From Verrucomicrobiaceae bacterium (GTDB taxonomy: Bacteria; Verrucomicrobiota; Verrucomicrobiia; Verrucomicrobiales; Verrucomicrobiaceae): a stretch of 64,000 nucleotides of DNA. Positions 25,301-33,986 of the stretch are shown here, piece after piece. The stretch is taken from contig JADJPM010000004.1 of assembly GCA_016713245.1 (NCBI GenBank), forward strand, positions 2,480,001 to 2,544,000. The letters run 5' to 3'. Made by a program: the position numbers and the translations under genes. Position 1 is the first letter of the stretch, and each line of letters begins with the position of its first letter. Under the pieces are notes generated by a model, which was not told where the DNA came from, did not search any database, and saw only the letters and a list, made by a program, of their open reading frames with translations.

Positions 25301-25570
25301 GAACTCGTCATTTTCGACATCCTCACCCGTCCCGCCCCTGAACTCAGCGACGCCGAGCGTGATGAGGTCAAGAAAGTAGCCAAGCAACTGCTCACCAAGG
25401 TGCAGGGCCTGCTAAACACGATGTGGAAAGGCACCCAGCAAGGCCGCTCGAAGGTCCAGGACGTGATCAAGGACACTCTCGACGAAGGTTTGCCCCGCGC
25501 CTACGACAAGCCGCTCTACGAAGCCAAGGTGGAAGCTGTCTTCGAGCACTTCTACGAGACAGCGGCGTAG
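22385..25570 (+). CDS. hsdR: type I restriction endonuclease subunit HsdR
   Basis: 1061 residues, full family length. The N-terminal nuclease domain has D149-(about 15)-E-L-K in DLIGFVNGLPLVVVELKKPG. The SF2 translocase part has Walker A TQGSGKS near 299-305 and a DEAH box near 400-403, FTGTPL motif III near 425, and GFDAPSCSTIYLDKP and QTIARANR in the second RecA lobe. A long helical C-terminus binds the methylase complex. It translocates DNA and cuts away from the site in the HsdR2M2S1 complex. The gene is intact, but without a complete HsdS the complex should not recognise DNA. Confidence 0.95.
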   Translation: MSHAYSEDQLVEQPAIGLFDDLGWETVSAAEEIFGTTGTLGRTTKMEAVLAGRLRAALEKLNPTLPPEAVTLAMDELTRNRSAMSPAAANREVHELLKQGIKVSVPDKERGGQKTERVRVIDWKNPEANDFLLVSQMTIQGPLYLRRPDLIGFVNGLPLVVVELKKPGVPAQQAFTDNLTCYKADIPALFWGNALLIASNGTDSRVGSLTADWERFFEWKRIAREDEPRRVSLEVMIRGTCDKTRLLDLVENFILFSEHKAGLVKIVGQNHQFLGVNNAIAASLKARTEGHGRGGVFWQTQGSGKSFSMVFYSQKILRTVPGDWTFVIVTDRVELDEQIATTFKACGAVSEAEGEICHASSGEHLRELLRGNHRYVFTLVHKFQTDEKLTDRRDVIVLTDEAHRSQYDTLALNMRAALPNATFVAFTGTPLIAGEERTREVFGDYVSIYDFQQSVEDGATVPLFYENRTPELHLDNPDLNEDIYALIEEAELSPEAEEKLQKELGKQYHLITRDDRLETVAKDIVTHFLGRGFQGKAMVVSIDKVTALKMYEKVQKHWMAEKERVSKELEELSSTKPLKPGQKKSDFKDDYDADKTQELRRRLDLLEHTDMAVIVSSEQNEIAKMAEKGIDIVPHRKRMNEEKLDERFKDPKDELGLVFVCAMWLTGFDAPSCSTIYLDKPMRNHTLMQTIARANRVFPGKQSGLIVDYANVFASLEKALAIYGAGKNGKTPVRDKKELVEQLRTALAEAAEFCAKQGVSLPAIHEAIGMEKLHLLSEAVNALISPDELRKPFLAHEKLVRALYQAVKPDKVAIEFAPMCSLLATLAETIKTQTGEGETPDITPIMGKLNDLLDESIGAEGFTIAEGEAGARHGVIDLSKINFEVLAKKFKESKQKNLDIEKLKAAIRATLDKIVHMHRALRTDYQQKFEELIADYNAGSLNIDQLFAALLEQSRKLTEEQTRHVRENLLPSELVIFDILTRPAPELSDAERDEVKKVAKQLLTKVQGLLNTMWKGTQQGRSKVQDVIKDTLDEGLPRAYDKPLYEAKVEAVFEHFYETAA

Positions 25571-25615
25571 CGATGCAGAGAAGAGGCGGGCTACACCCCT
25601 CAGACAAATTATCCC

Positions 25616-25740
25616 CTCAACAACCCGGCACGCCTCAACCCGGCACGCCTCAACCGGGCCGAGGCCGAAGACTGGGAGAGCGGCGAAGCCGCGAGACTTT
25701 GAGACTTTGAGACTTTGAGACTTTGAGACTTTGAGACTTT
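25616..25740. repeat. short tandem repeats after hsdR
   Basis: 25616-25660 has about three copies of CCCGGCACGCCTCAA. 25693-25740 is exactly six copies of GAGACTTT. The second array belongs with the GAGACTGG arrays on the other side of the IS3-family element (27046 on), so the two look like one minisatellite split by the insertion. Confidence 0.85.
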
Positions 25741-25797
25741 GAGTGAGCCTTCTTCGTTTTCGTGGACAGCAAAAGTTGGGTAACTACCCAAAGCAGC

Positions 25798-26174
25798 ATG
25801 AACACGACAGGAACGAAAAAACGCACCTATGACGAGCAGTTCAAGCGCGACGCAGTCGCGCTGCTCGAAGGCGGCCGCAAGGCTGCTCAGCTCGCCCGCG
25901 AACTGGGCATCTCCCACTGGAACCTGCGCGATTGGAAGGAACGCTACGGCACTGGAGCTGCCGCAGTGAGCCAGCCTCAGGCGCGTAGCGCCGGGCTGGT
26001 GAACGCAGGCGGCTCCAGTGCCGTAGGCCGCCGCGGTGGAGATCGCATCCCTTCGCCGCGAACTCGACGCCATCCGTGCTCAGAACGACATTTTAAAAAA
26101 GCCTTGGCCATAGTAGCCCAACCAGAAGGCACCGTTTCGTCCTCATCCAAACCCTCCACCACGAACAACCGCGT
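25798..26174 (+). pseudogene. IS3-family orfA, frame broken
   Basis: Begins MNTTGTKKRTYDEQFKRDAV with a helix-turn-helix (AAQLARELGISHWNLRDWKE), the usual HTH_Tnp_1 start. The leucine-zipper part (IASLRRELDAIRAQNDILKK) is in a different frame, so an indel lies between about 25980 and 26035. A run TTTTAAAAAAG at 26091-26101 resembles the A6G slippage site of IS3 elements. Confidence 0.75.
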
Positions 26175-27008
26175 ATGAGCCTCGCCAAAGCCTGCCGGGC
26201 CCTCGGCGTCAGCCGCAGCGGCTACCACGCCCACCTGCGCAAACAGCAGCGCCCGCGCCGCCGCCAGGACGCACAACTGGCCACCGAGATCCACGCGGCC
26301 TTCATCGCCAGCCGGGCCACCTACGGCTCGCCACGCCTCGTGCATGCCCTGCGCGCCAAAGGCCTCCGCCACGGCAACAACCGCATCGCCCGGCTCATGC
26401 GCGAGCAGCACCTGCGCGTGCGCCAGAAGCGCCGCTTCGTGCCGCGCACCACCGTCACTGACAAAACTGCGGCGACAGCCCCCAACCACCTGCTGCAACG
26501 CCCCGCGCCCAACCGCCTCAACGAGGTCTGGGTCACCGACATCACCTACCTCCCCACTCGCGAAGGCTGGCTCTATCTGGCCGCCGAGATGGACCTCTGC
26601 AGCCGCCGCATCCTCGGCTGGAGCACCCGAGAAGACCTCGCCACCGAACTGCCCAGCGCAGCCTTGGAGCGCGCCCTGCAAGCACGTGGAGCAAACCCGA
26701 GCGGTCTGCTCCACCATAGCGACCGTGGCTGCCAATACACCAGCACCGAGTTCCGCAAGCGCCTCAAACTGCGCGGCATCACCGCCAGCATGAGCCGCAC
26801 GGCCAACTGCTACGACAACGCCACCATGGAAAGCTTCTGGGCCACGCTGAAGGCCGAATGCTTTGGCTCCAGCGTCCCATCCACCCGCGCTCAAGCTCGC
26901 TCAATGGTCTTCGACTACATCGAAACCTTCTACAACCCCGTGCGCCTCCACAGCGCCCTAGGCTTCCAATCTCCGCTCGCCTTCGAACTATCCATCCAAA
27001 ACAACTAA
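26175..27008 (+). CDS. IS3-family transposase orfB (integrase catalytic domain)
   Basis: 277 residues from this Met; in-frame sequence just upstream (RFVLIQTLHHEQPR) shows the natural protein begins by frameshift from orfA. HTH_21 region (GYHAHLRKQQR, YGSPRLVHALRAKG), then the rve domain with DDE residues in WVTDITYLP, HHSDRGCQYTS and NCYDNATMESFWATLKAE. The catalytic domain is intact, while orfA is not. Confidence 0.9.
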   Translation: MSLAKACRALGVSRSGYHAHLRKQQRPRRRQDAQLATEIHAAFIASRATYGSPRLVHALRAKGLRHGNNRIARLMREQHLRVRQKRRFVPRTTVTDKTAATAPNHLLQRPAPNRLNEVWVTDITYLPTREGWLYLAAEMDLCSRRILGWSTREDLATELPSAALERALQARGANPSGLLHHSDRGCQYTSTEFRKRLKLRGITASMSRTANCYDNATMESFWATLKAECFGSSVPSTRAQARSMVFDYIETFYNPVRLHSALGFQSPLAFELSIQNN

Positions 27009-27045
27009 CCCAACTTTCCGTGTCTGCGTTTTCGACGAAAGATCA

Positions 27046-27440
27046 GAGACTGGGAGACTGGGAGACTGGGAGACTGGGAGAGCGTGAGACTGGGAGAGCG
27101 TGAGACTGGGAGAGCGTGAGACTGGGAGAGCGTGAGACTGGGAGAGCGTGAGACTGGGAGAGCGTGAGACTGGGAGAGCGTGAGACTGGGAGAGCGTGAG
27201 ACTGGGAGAGCGCGAGACTGGGAGAGCGTGAGACTGGGAGAGCGCGAGACTGGGAGAGCGTGAGACTGGGAGAGCGTGAGACTGGGAGAGCGTGAGACTG
27301 GGAGAGCGTGAGACTGGGAGAGCGTGAGACTGGGAGAGCGTGAGACTGGGAGAGCGTGAGACTGGGAGAGCGTGAGACTGGGAGAGCGTGAGACTGGGAG
27401 AGCGTGAGACTGGGAGACAGGGAGACAGGGAGACAGGAAG
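27046..27440. repeat. minisatellite: 21 copies of a 16-bp unit
   Basis: 27070-27405 is exactly 21 tandem copies of GAGACTGGGAGAGCGT (two copies have C for T near the end). They are preceded by three 8-bp GAGACTGG units and followed by GAGACAGG units. The near-perfect identity implies recent expansion. All six frames are spurious. Confidence 0.95.
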
Positions 27441-27595
27441 AGCGGCTGCGCCGCGAGGCTCATGGTCTCATCGGTCCCCGCCTGCATCGCTGAGCGAAGC
27501 ATTGCGGACAGGTCCTCTTCTCCAAGTCTGCCATCCGGGCCGCGAGCGGAGTCGCGGAGTACGTCACACTGACCAGTGCCTGCAACGCGGATGAC

Positions 27596-28106
27596 GAAGA
27601 CTGGAGGCGGAGGCGGAGGCGGATTGGAGCTGACGCACTGATCACTGACCACCGATCACTGGCTACTGATGATCGAGACGGAGGCGGAGGAGGATTGGAG
27701 CTGACGCACTGATCACTGACCACCGATCACTGGCTACTGAAGATCGAGGCGGAGGAGGATTGCGGAAGGATCGAGGACGAGTTCGAGTAGGAGGACGAGG
27801 ACGACAAGGAACTGACCACCGACAACTGACCACCGATCACTGGCTACTGAAGATCGAGGCGGACATGGAGGCGGATTGGAGCTGCCGCACTGATCACTGA
27901 CCACCGATCACTGGCTACTGAAGATCGAGGCGGAGGAGGAGGAGGCGGCGGATTGGAGCTGACGCACTGATCACTGACCACCGATCACTGGCTACTGAAG
28001 ATCGAGGCGGAGGCGGAGATGGAGGCGGAGGAGGAGCTGACGCACTGATCACTGACCACCGATCACTGGCTACTGAAGATCGAGACGGAGGCGGAGGAGG
28101 AGGCAG
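27596..28106. repeat. six degenerate ~75-bp tandem repeats
   Basis: The unit contains ACTGACCACCGATCACTGG followed by CTACTGAAGATCGAGGCGG and a variable purine tract (GGAGGCGGA)n, usually with GATTGGAGCTGACGCACTGA between. Copies of the core begin near 27639, 27710, 27823, 27891, 27968 and 28046; the third is partial. No coding function is supported. 27441-27595 before it holds the CCCGCCTGCATCGCTGAGCG segment shared with 14565. Confidence 0.85.
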
Positions 28107-28199
28107 ATGAACCAGAACGAACCTTCCCTCCACAAGAAGGGCGCAGAGGTGGACAAACGAGGGCGAGACGTGGGGAGTGGCTTCGGTGATGCTGGAGGC

Positions 28200-28613
28200 A
28201 TGAGAACAACCTTCCTCTTTGCCGCCCTGCTCATGATCCCTTCTTTCGCGGGTGCGGCGGAGCCGCCGGTGGATTTCGGGCGGCAGATCAAGCCGATCTT
28301 GGCGGATCGCTGTGTGGAGTGTCATCACGCGGAGTCGATGCTGGGGGATCTGAATTTGCAGAGCGGGAAGCTGGCCTTTGGCAAACGCACGGGCGGGCCG
28401 GTGATCATCCCGGGTGCGCCGGATCGCAGTCTGCTGCTGGTGACGCTGACGCTGCCGGCAAAGGATCAGAAGGCGATGCCGGCGACGGGGCATCGCATCC
28501 CGATGGATGAGGTGTCGCTGATCCGCCGCTGGATTCTGGAGGGGGCGAAGTGGCCGGAGGGTGAGGAAGGCTTTATCCCGGCGAAGAAGGCGGCGAAGGA
28601 AAAGGATGTGTGA
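28200..28613 (+). CDS. exported Planctomycete-type cytochrome C domain protein
   Basis: 137 residues. A signal peptide (about 1-20) is followed by the domain start DFGRQIKPILADRCVECHH with the haem-binding C38-V-E-C41-H42, then LLLVTLTLP and a conserved end IRRWILEGAKWPEG. In relatives this PSCyt1 domain is the first part of large proteins with DUF1549/DUF1553; here it stands alone and is complete as a domain. A GGAGG site lies just before the ATG at 28200. It lies directly after the purine-rich repeats. Confidence 0.85.
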   Translation: MRTTFLFAALLMIPSFAGAAEPPVDFGRQIKPILADRCVECHHAESMLGDLNLQSGKLAFGKRTGGPVIIPGAPDRSLLLVTLTLPAKDQKAMPATGHRIPMDEVSLIRRWILEGAKWPEGEEGFIPAKKAAKEKDV

Positions 28614-28642
28614 GGCGGCAGGGCCGGTTCACTGGCCCATGG

Positions 28643-29611
28643 TCACTGGCCCAAGAAGTCGGCCACATACTGCTCGACGATGGTTTTGAGCGGTGGGGGT
28701 GGCGGCACACCGATCTCGATTGCGCGGCTGCCATCGACCTGCTGCGGCCAATTATCGACGATGCCCTGGATGCGTTCATTGAAGGCATCGACGATGGGGC
28801 CGAGGGTGATGCCTTTTTCGGCAGCGACTTCGCGGATGACTTGCTCAGCGAGCTGCGGGGTGACGCGATGGGCGGGGAGCACGTAGGCGCGATCTTTGCC
28901 GAGCCGTGCTTCATCGACCTCGGCGAGGGCGATGAAGCTCTCGATGACAGTGCGGTAGCCGGTCATGGGATGGGGCTGATCCCGGCGGATGGGCAGGAGG
29001 CAGGGTTCACCATTCAAAGGCTCACGAAACATGCCACTGGCCCAACTGGAGGCGGCGGCATTGGGTTTGCCGGGGCGGATGATGACGGTGGGAAGGCGGA
29101 CGCTGCGGCCATCGAAGTGGCCTTTGCGGGTGTGATCGTTGATGAGCATCTCACACATGGCTTTGGTGATGCCGTAGGTGGTCTGGGGGAGCTGCTTGGT
29201 GGTATCGGACATCAGTTGTGACATGTCGATGCCGCCATAGCAGGCGACGCTGCTGGCAAAGACGACGCGTGGGCGGCCTGCGGCGGCTCGGGCGGCTTCG
29301 AAGACATTCCGGCCGCCATCGAGATTCACGCGGAGGGCGTCGTCGTAGCGTTCCTCGCACTCGCCGCTGACCATGGAGGCGAGGTGGAAGATGACCTCGG
29401 CATCGCTGCCTACGGCGCTGAAGACGGTGTCGCGGTCACTGATGTCGCCGCAGACGGTCTGGACGCGGGGATCGGGGATGTCGCGATGGAAGGCGGCGTC
29501 GAGGAGGACGATCTGGGAGACCTGACGGCCGCAGAGAGTGCCGCGCTTCAGGATGGATTGAGCCAATTGATGGCCGAGGAAGCCGCCGCCGCCGGTGAGA
29601 ACGATTTTCAT
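28643..29611 (-). CDS. denD: NAD-dependent epimerase/dehydratase, D-erythronate dehydrogenase-like
   Basis: 322 residues. The Rossmann start MKIVLTGGGGFLGHQLA carries the GxxGxxG nucleotide site. DISDRDTV and IFHLASMVSGECE are followed by ASSVACYGG and the active-site YGITK (Y-x-x-x-K) near 160. The RLPTVIIRPGKPNAAASSW segment is characteristic of DenD-type enzymes that oxidise D-erythronate. The open frame continues to 30130, but that part is antisense to the next gene, so Met at 29611 (or 29632) is the start. No pathway neighbours are seen, so the substrate is tentative. Confidence 0.8.
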   Translation of the reverse strand: MKIVLTGGGGFLGHQLAQSILKRGTLCGRQVSQIVLLDAAFHRDIPDPRVQTVCGDISDRDTVFSAVGSDAEVIFHLASMVSGECEERYDDALRVNLDGGRNVFEAARAAAGRPRVVFASSVACYGGIDMSQLMSDTTKQLPQTTYGITKAMCEMLINDHTRKGHFDGRSVRLPTVIIRPGKPNAAASSWASGMFREPLNGEPCLLPIRRDQPHPMTGYRTVIESFIALAEVDEARLGKDRAYVLPAHRVTPQLAEQVIREVAAEKGITLGPIVDAFNERIQGIVDNWPQQVDGSRAIEIGVPPPPPLKTIVEQYVADFLGQ

Positions 29612-29762
29612 GGGAATGGAGGCGGGTTTCATGCTGGGGAAATGCCTTCCCGCAAGTCCGGGCACGGCGGAGGGGGCATTCGCCGATGAAAACCTCCTCG
29701 CCCGCACAACAATTCCGAACGACCGGAGTTTGAACCGCGTTTCCAGCCGCATCCCCTGCCCC

Positions 29763-30557
29763 ATGAAGCTTTCCCACCTCCTGCTCCCCGTGCTCTGCTT
29801 GGCCGCGCCTATGCTGGGAGCCCAGCAACCGGCCGCCACCCCTGCCCCGCCTGCGGCGGAGCCGCCCCTGAGCACGGCGGACCTTTTTCCCACGGCGGAG
29901 GAGGAAGCCGAGATGCTGCCGGAGCTTGGCAGCGCGGCCGCTGGAGCCGCCACGGCTCCTCCCGGACCGGTGGACCCGGACCTGCCGCAGCCGTTTGATT
30001 TCAATGCTCTGGCTGGGGTGGTGCAAAACTCGCCCTTCACCCGCATCGTGAATGTCTCTGACTCGCTGGTGCTGACGGGCGTGGCGTATGTGGACGGAAA
30101 GCCGGTGGTGACGCTGTTCGATAAGGACAAGAAGGAATCTCTCGTGGTGACGGATCAGCCGAACCTGCGTGGCTGGACGCTGGTGGAGGCGACGCACTCG
30201 GTGGACATCAACCGAGCCTCCGCGAAGGTGAGCATCGGCGGTGAGCCGGTGAGCATCCGCTACGATGCGGCGGCGCTGACGCCGGATGCGATGCGGAAGG
30301 ATAAAAAGGCCGGCAAGGACAGCAGTGGCGCCCCCCCTCCGCCCGGCGGGGATAAATTCAATCGCGGGGGGCGTGGCCCAAGCGAGGAGGATCGCAAAAA
30401 ATACGAATCTCTCTCGGACGGGGCGAAGGAGAAATTCAGAAACGGCATGCGTGAGATGTTCAGCAACGAGAAGTTCCGCAGCGCGAGCGAAGAAGATCGC
30501 CGCAACGCCATCCGCAGCATGTTCGACAAGATCGAAAAGGAAGACAAGAAACGCTAA
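29763..30557 (+). CDS. secreted protein upstream of secretin, possible secretion-pilotin or GspC-like partner
   Basis: 264 residues. Signal peptide (MKLSHLLLPVLCLAAPMLGA), Pro/Ala linker to about 85, then a beta domain (FTRIVNVSDSLVLTGVAYVDGKPVVTLFDKD) resembling the HR/periplasmic modules that accompany secretins. The C-terminus is long, charged and helical (SEEDRKKYESLSDGAKEKFRNGMREM). It is 52 bases upstream of the secretin gene on the same strand, so an assembly partner role is reasonable but inferred. The start at 29763 is set by the signal peptide. Confidence 0.65.
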   Translation: MKLSHLLLPVLCLAAPMLGAQQPAATPAPPAAEPPLSTADLFPTAEEEAEMLPELGSAAAGAATAPPGPVDPDLPQPFDFNALAGVVQNSPFTRIVNVSDSLVLTGVAYVDGKPVVTLFDKDKKESLVVTDQPNLRGWTLVEATHSVDINRASAKVSIGGEPVSIRYDAAALTPDAMRKDKKAGKDSSGAPPPPGGDKFNRGGRGPSEEDRKKYESLSDGAKEKFRNGMREMFSNEKFRSASEEDRRNAIRSMFDKIEKEDKKR

Positions 30558-30609
30558 ATCCTCCGTTCACGCCGCACGCCTGCTTTATCCCGCCTACTTT
30601 CCCTTTCAC

Positions 30610-33214
30610 ATGCTCCGCCCGTCTTTCCTTCCGCTCTTCGTTCTGTCTGCCACTGGCCTGATCCTCGCTCAAGACGCTCCGAAAGCTCCCCCAGCCGTTC
30701 CTTCGGCTCCCACCGCACCGGCGGCCCCTGCCGAACCCGCCGCAGCTGCGCCTGCGGGTGCTCTTCCACCGGGTGGACCGCCTGTCCCCGGAGCTTTCGG
30801 ACCTCCGGGAGGTTTCCGGGGGAAATCGCGGTGGCTTTGGACGTCGCGGTGGCCCCGGCGATGGCGGTGCGGGTGGTGAAGGCGAATCCTTCCAGATCTC
30901 CGGCGAAGACGTGATGATGCAATTCGTCAACAACCCGGTCTCGGACATCCTCGCCATCTACGAGAGGCTGACGGGCTTCACGCTGATCAAGGACACGAAC
31001 ATCTTTGAAGGCTCTACCATCAGCCTCGTGACGCCGAAGCCGGTGCCGAAGGGGGAAGCGATCAAGCTTATCGAAGCCTCCCTGCTCGCCAACGGTTACG
31101 CCATCATCTCCGAACCGGGTGGCAAGACCGCGAAGATCCTCCCCGCTCGCAACCAAAGCGCCAATGCGGTGCAGTTCTCCCATGGCGTGCGCTTTTACAC
31201 GAGCCCGAAGGAACTCCCGGATGGCGAGTCGATCATCACCTACTTCATGAAGCTGGACAACCTGGCCCCGGAAGATGCGGCGGAGATGTTTAGCGGTCAT
31301 GTGGGCCTGGGAGCCTATGGTCGCATCACGGCGGTGGCCACGCCGCCCGGCTTGCTCATCACCGAAAGCGCCACCGTGGTGAAGCAGCTCGTGTCGATCC
31401 GCGAGAGCATTGATTTGGCGGATACCGGCTCCTCGCTGGTGACGAAATTCATCCCGGTGGTGTATGGTGATGCGGCCACCATTGCTCAAATCATCCAGGC
31501 CACGCTCACGGCGCAGGCTCAGGAAAAGGAATCGAAGGGCGTGAATACCATTCGCGGCTCGGCGGCTAGCGATGGACGTGGTGGAGATCGAGATCGGGAT
31601 CGCGGCAACAACAACGACAATAACAACCGCCCGCCGCCGCCCGTCATCATCAACGGCGTGCCGCAGCAAGGGAACACGCAGTCACCGCAGCCCAGCGCCC
31701 AGGTGGTGGCGGATACGCGACTCAATCAGATCCTCGTCGTCGCTTCGCCCGCTGATTACACCTATGTCGCCAGCTTGGTGGCGGAGTTCGACAAGCCGGT
31801 GAATGTGGAGCAGCCCTACGAGCGACGGTTGAAATACGCGGCGGCACTCGATGTGCTCAGCGCCCTCACGGACCTCCTTCAAGATCCTTCCGCTGGCACG
31901 GTACAACTTCCCGGCGGCGGCACCATTCAGCATCAGCGCCAGCAGGCTCTCGCCAGCAACAACTCCCAGCTCCTCGGAGGTCGAAACACCCAAAACACGC
32001 GTGGTGGTCAGGTTGGAAGCACCAGTTCCGCCGCTGCGTCTTCGGACACCGCCACGACCACGACTTCGACCGGTTCCCGAGCCGATGTGATCACCGGCCC
32101 TACCGTGGACAATGCGCCCGTTTCTGTTCTCGTCGGCAAAACCCGCGTCATTGCCGATCCCATGTCGAACTCCATCATCGTCATCGGACCGAAGGAGAGC
32201 ATCGATAAGGCCACCATGCTGCTCGACCGCTTGGATCAGCGGCCCTCGCAGGTGTATCTCTCCACGGTCATCGGCCAGCTGACGCTCACGGATGGTCTGA
32301 CCTCCGGCATTGATTACCTGTCCGGTCTCTCCCGTGCGGGCGACGGCGTGAATTTCTCCGCGACCGGCGTGACCAGCCGCACGGATGTGCTTTCCGGCAA
32401 TGCGGTGGGACGTGCTGTGAATGACCTGCGCAATGCCGCCATCACGAATGCCTTTGGCCCCGCCACGGGACTCGGCCTCTACGGAGCCGTGGGTGATAGC
32501 CTGGAGATCTTCGTCACGGCGCTGGAAACCTCCCGAAACTTCAAAGTCCTGTCTCGTCCCAGCGTGTTCGCTTTGAACAATCGCAAGGCCACCATCACCT
32601 CCGGCCAGAAGGTCCCCTACCCTGAGACGACGACCTCGGTCCTCGGGAACAACGTCAACAATCAGGGCACGGTGCAATCCACCACGGCTTACCTCGATGT
32701 GGTGCTGAAGCTGGAAGTCGTCCCGCTGATCAATCCCGATGGCGAGGTGAATCTCACGATCTCGCAGATCAATGACACCATCGTCAATGAACGCACCATT
32801 TCGCCGAACTTGGTGCCGGTCATCGGCACAGAGCAGCTCGTGACCTCCGTCAATGTCCCTGACCGCAACACCATCGTGCTCGGCGGCCTGATTTCCGAAA
32901 CCAAGACCAAGGGAGCCAGCGGCCTGCCCTTCCTCGGGCGCATCCCCGGACTCGGTAAGCTCTTCCGCACCGATACGGACAACACCGAGAGGAAGGAACT
33001 CATCATCTTCATCCAGCCGCAGGTCGTGCAAAGTGAAGGAGAAATGCGTCAAGCCTCCATGCGTGAGGATCTCCGTGGTAGCGTGGGAGCGGATGCCGCG
33101 CAGAAATTCCCTCAGAACATCGCAGCCCCCGTGGCGACGCCTCAGCCAGCCGTCGAGACAGCGAAAAAGAAATGGTATCAAGGCCTCTTCCGCCGCCCCG
33201 AGCCGAAACCCTGA
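30610..33214 (+). pseudogene. GspD/PulD-type secretin with one frameshift near its N-terminus
   Basis: A signal peptide (MLRPSFLPLFVLSATGLILA) and Pro/Ala linker are in one frame up to GGFRG. The rest runs in another frame from N-R-G-G-F-G-R-R to 33214. Deleting one G from the G5 run at 30818-30822 joins them seamlessly. Downstream: N0/N1/N2-type ring domains (VNNPVSDILAIYERLTGFTL, DLADTGSSL, LNQILVVASPADYTYVASLV), a Gly/Asn/Ser-rich insert, and the beta-barrel with VPYPETT and the VPLLG-like signature LPFLGRIPGLGKLFR. Secretins form the outer-membrane pore of type II secretion or type IV pili. It may be a sequencing indel rather than a true lesion. Confidence 0.85.
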
Positions 33215-33298
33215 GTCGAAAACCGCTGAAAGGGGGCGTTGCCAGTTCGCAATCTGGCCCTACCATCCGCCCCACTCTGGTGTCACCCGGCACGCGCC

Positions 33299-33985
33299 AT
33301 GGCTGAAGAAGACCCCAAAATCCCCAACGAAGAGCAGATCCTCAAGCAATTGAAGGAAAGCGGTTCTCCGCCCACACGAAAGACGCTCATCGAGCGGCTC
33401 GATAACTGGGATGACTGGGCCTCCTGGGACGAATTTTACCGCACCTACTCCAGCTTCGTCTTTCATGTCGCCCGCAAAGCCGGTCTCAGCGATGACGAAG
33501 CAGGTGATGTGGTGCAGGAGACCTTCATTGGTGTGGCCAAAAACCTTCAAAAGAAGAAGTTCGATACCAGCCTGGGCTCCTTTAAATCCTTCCTCCTCAA
33601 TCAGGCACGCTGGCGCATCCTCGATCAATTCCGCCGCCGCAAAAAGCAGCAGGATCGCGAGGCCAATCTCTACGCCGGTGAAGAGCCTGATGATCGCCGC
33701 ACCGCGCCGATCGACCGCTGTGCAGATCCGAACGGCGTGGCCCTCGAAAAACTCTGGGAACGTGAGTGGCAGGATAAGATCATGGACATCGCGCTGCGTC
33801 GCGTGAAGGCCCTCGTCTCTCCTCGGCAGTTTCAAATCTTTTCCTGCTATGTCCTCAAGGGCTGGAGTCCTGAACGCGTCAAAAAAGAACTCGGGGTGAA
33901 TGCCGCTCAGGTCTATCTGGCGAAACACCGCGTGGGCCGCATCCTCAAACGCGAAGCCGCCAAGCTCGCCGAAGAGCAGGAGTAG
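33299..33985 (+). CDS. sigma-70 family RNA polymerase sigma factor (ECF-like)
   Basis: 228 residues. Region 2 is seen in WDEFYRTYSSFVFHVARKAGLSDDEAGDVVQETFIGVAKNL, then LLNQARWRILDQFRRRKKQ. Region 4-type helix-turn-helix: GWSPERVKKELGVNAAQVYLAKHRVGRILKREA. The start at Met 33299 gives the usual short acidic N-terminus. No anti-sigma gene is adjacent; the CHAD gene converges on its 3' end. It probably directs a small regulon. Confidence 0.85.
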   Translation: MAEEDPKIPNEEQILKQLKESGSPPTRKTLIERLDNWDDWASWDEFYRTYSSFVFHVARKAGLSDDEAGDVVQETFIGVAKNLQKKKFDTSLGSFKSFLLNQARWRILDQFRRRKKQQDREANLYAGEEPDDRRTAPIDRCADPNGVALEKLWEREWQDKIMDIALRRVKALVSPRQFQIFSCYVLKGWSPERVKKELGVNAAQVYLAKHRVGRILKREAAKLAEEQE

Positions 33986-33986
33986 C

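Larger units (their letters stand above)
25763..27026 (+). mobile_element. IS3-family insertion sequence
   Basis: About 1264 bp. The ends are imperfect inverted repeats sharing GACA...AAAGTTGGGT (left 25763-25783, right 27006-27026). It is immediately flanked by identical 8-bp sequences CGTTTTCG at 25755-25762 and 27027-27034. It contains orfA- and orfB-type genes. An 8-bp duplication is longer than the 3-5 bp usual for IS3 elements, so the ends may be a few bases off. Confidence 0.85.

Noticed and set aside
27046..27440. Regular 16-bp repeat array considered as CRISPR
   Set aside because: Units are directly abutting with no unique spacers, and no cas gene is present.
27596..28106. ~75-bp repeats with variable parts considered as CRISPR
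   Set aside because: The parts between cores are purine-rich variants of each other, not unrelated spacers, and spacing is irregular.
29612..30130. N-terminal extension of the epimerase frame
   Set aside because: This stretch is antisense to the signal-peptide-bearing gene at 29763 and has no domain; the epimerase clearly begins at its nucleotide-binding strand.
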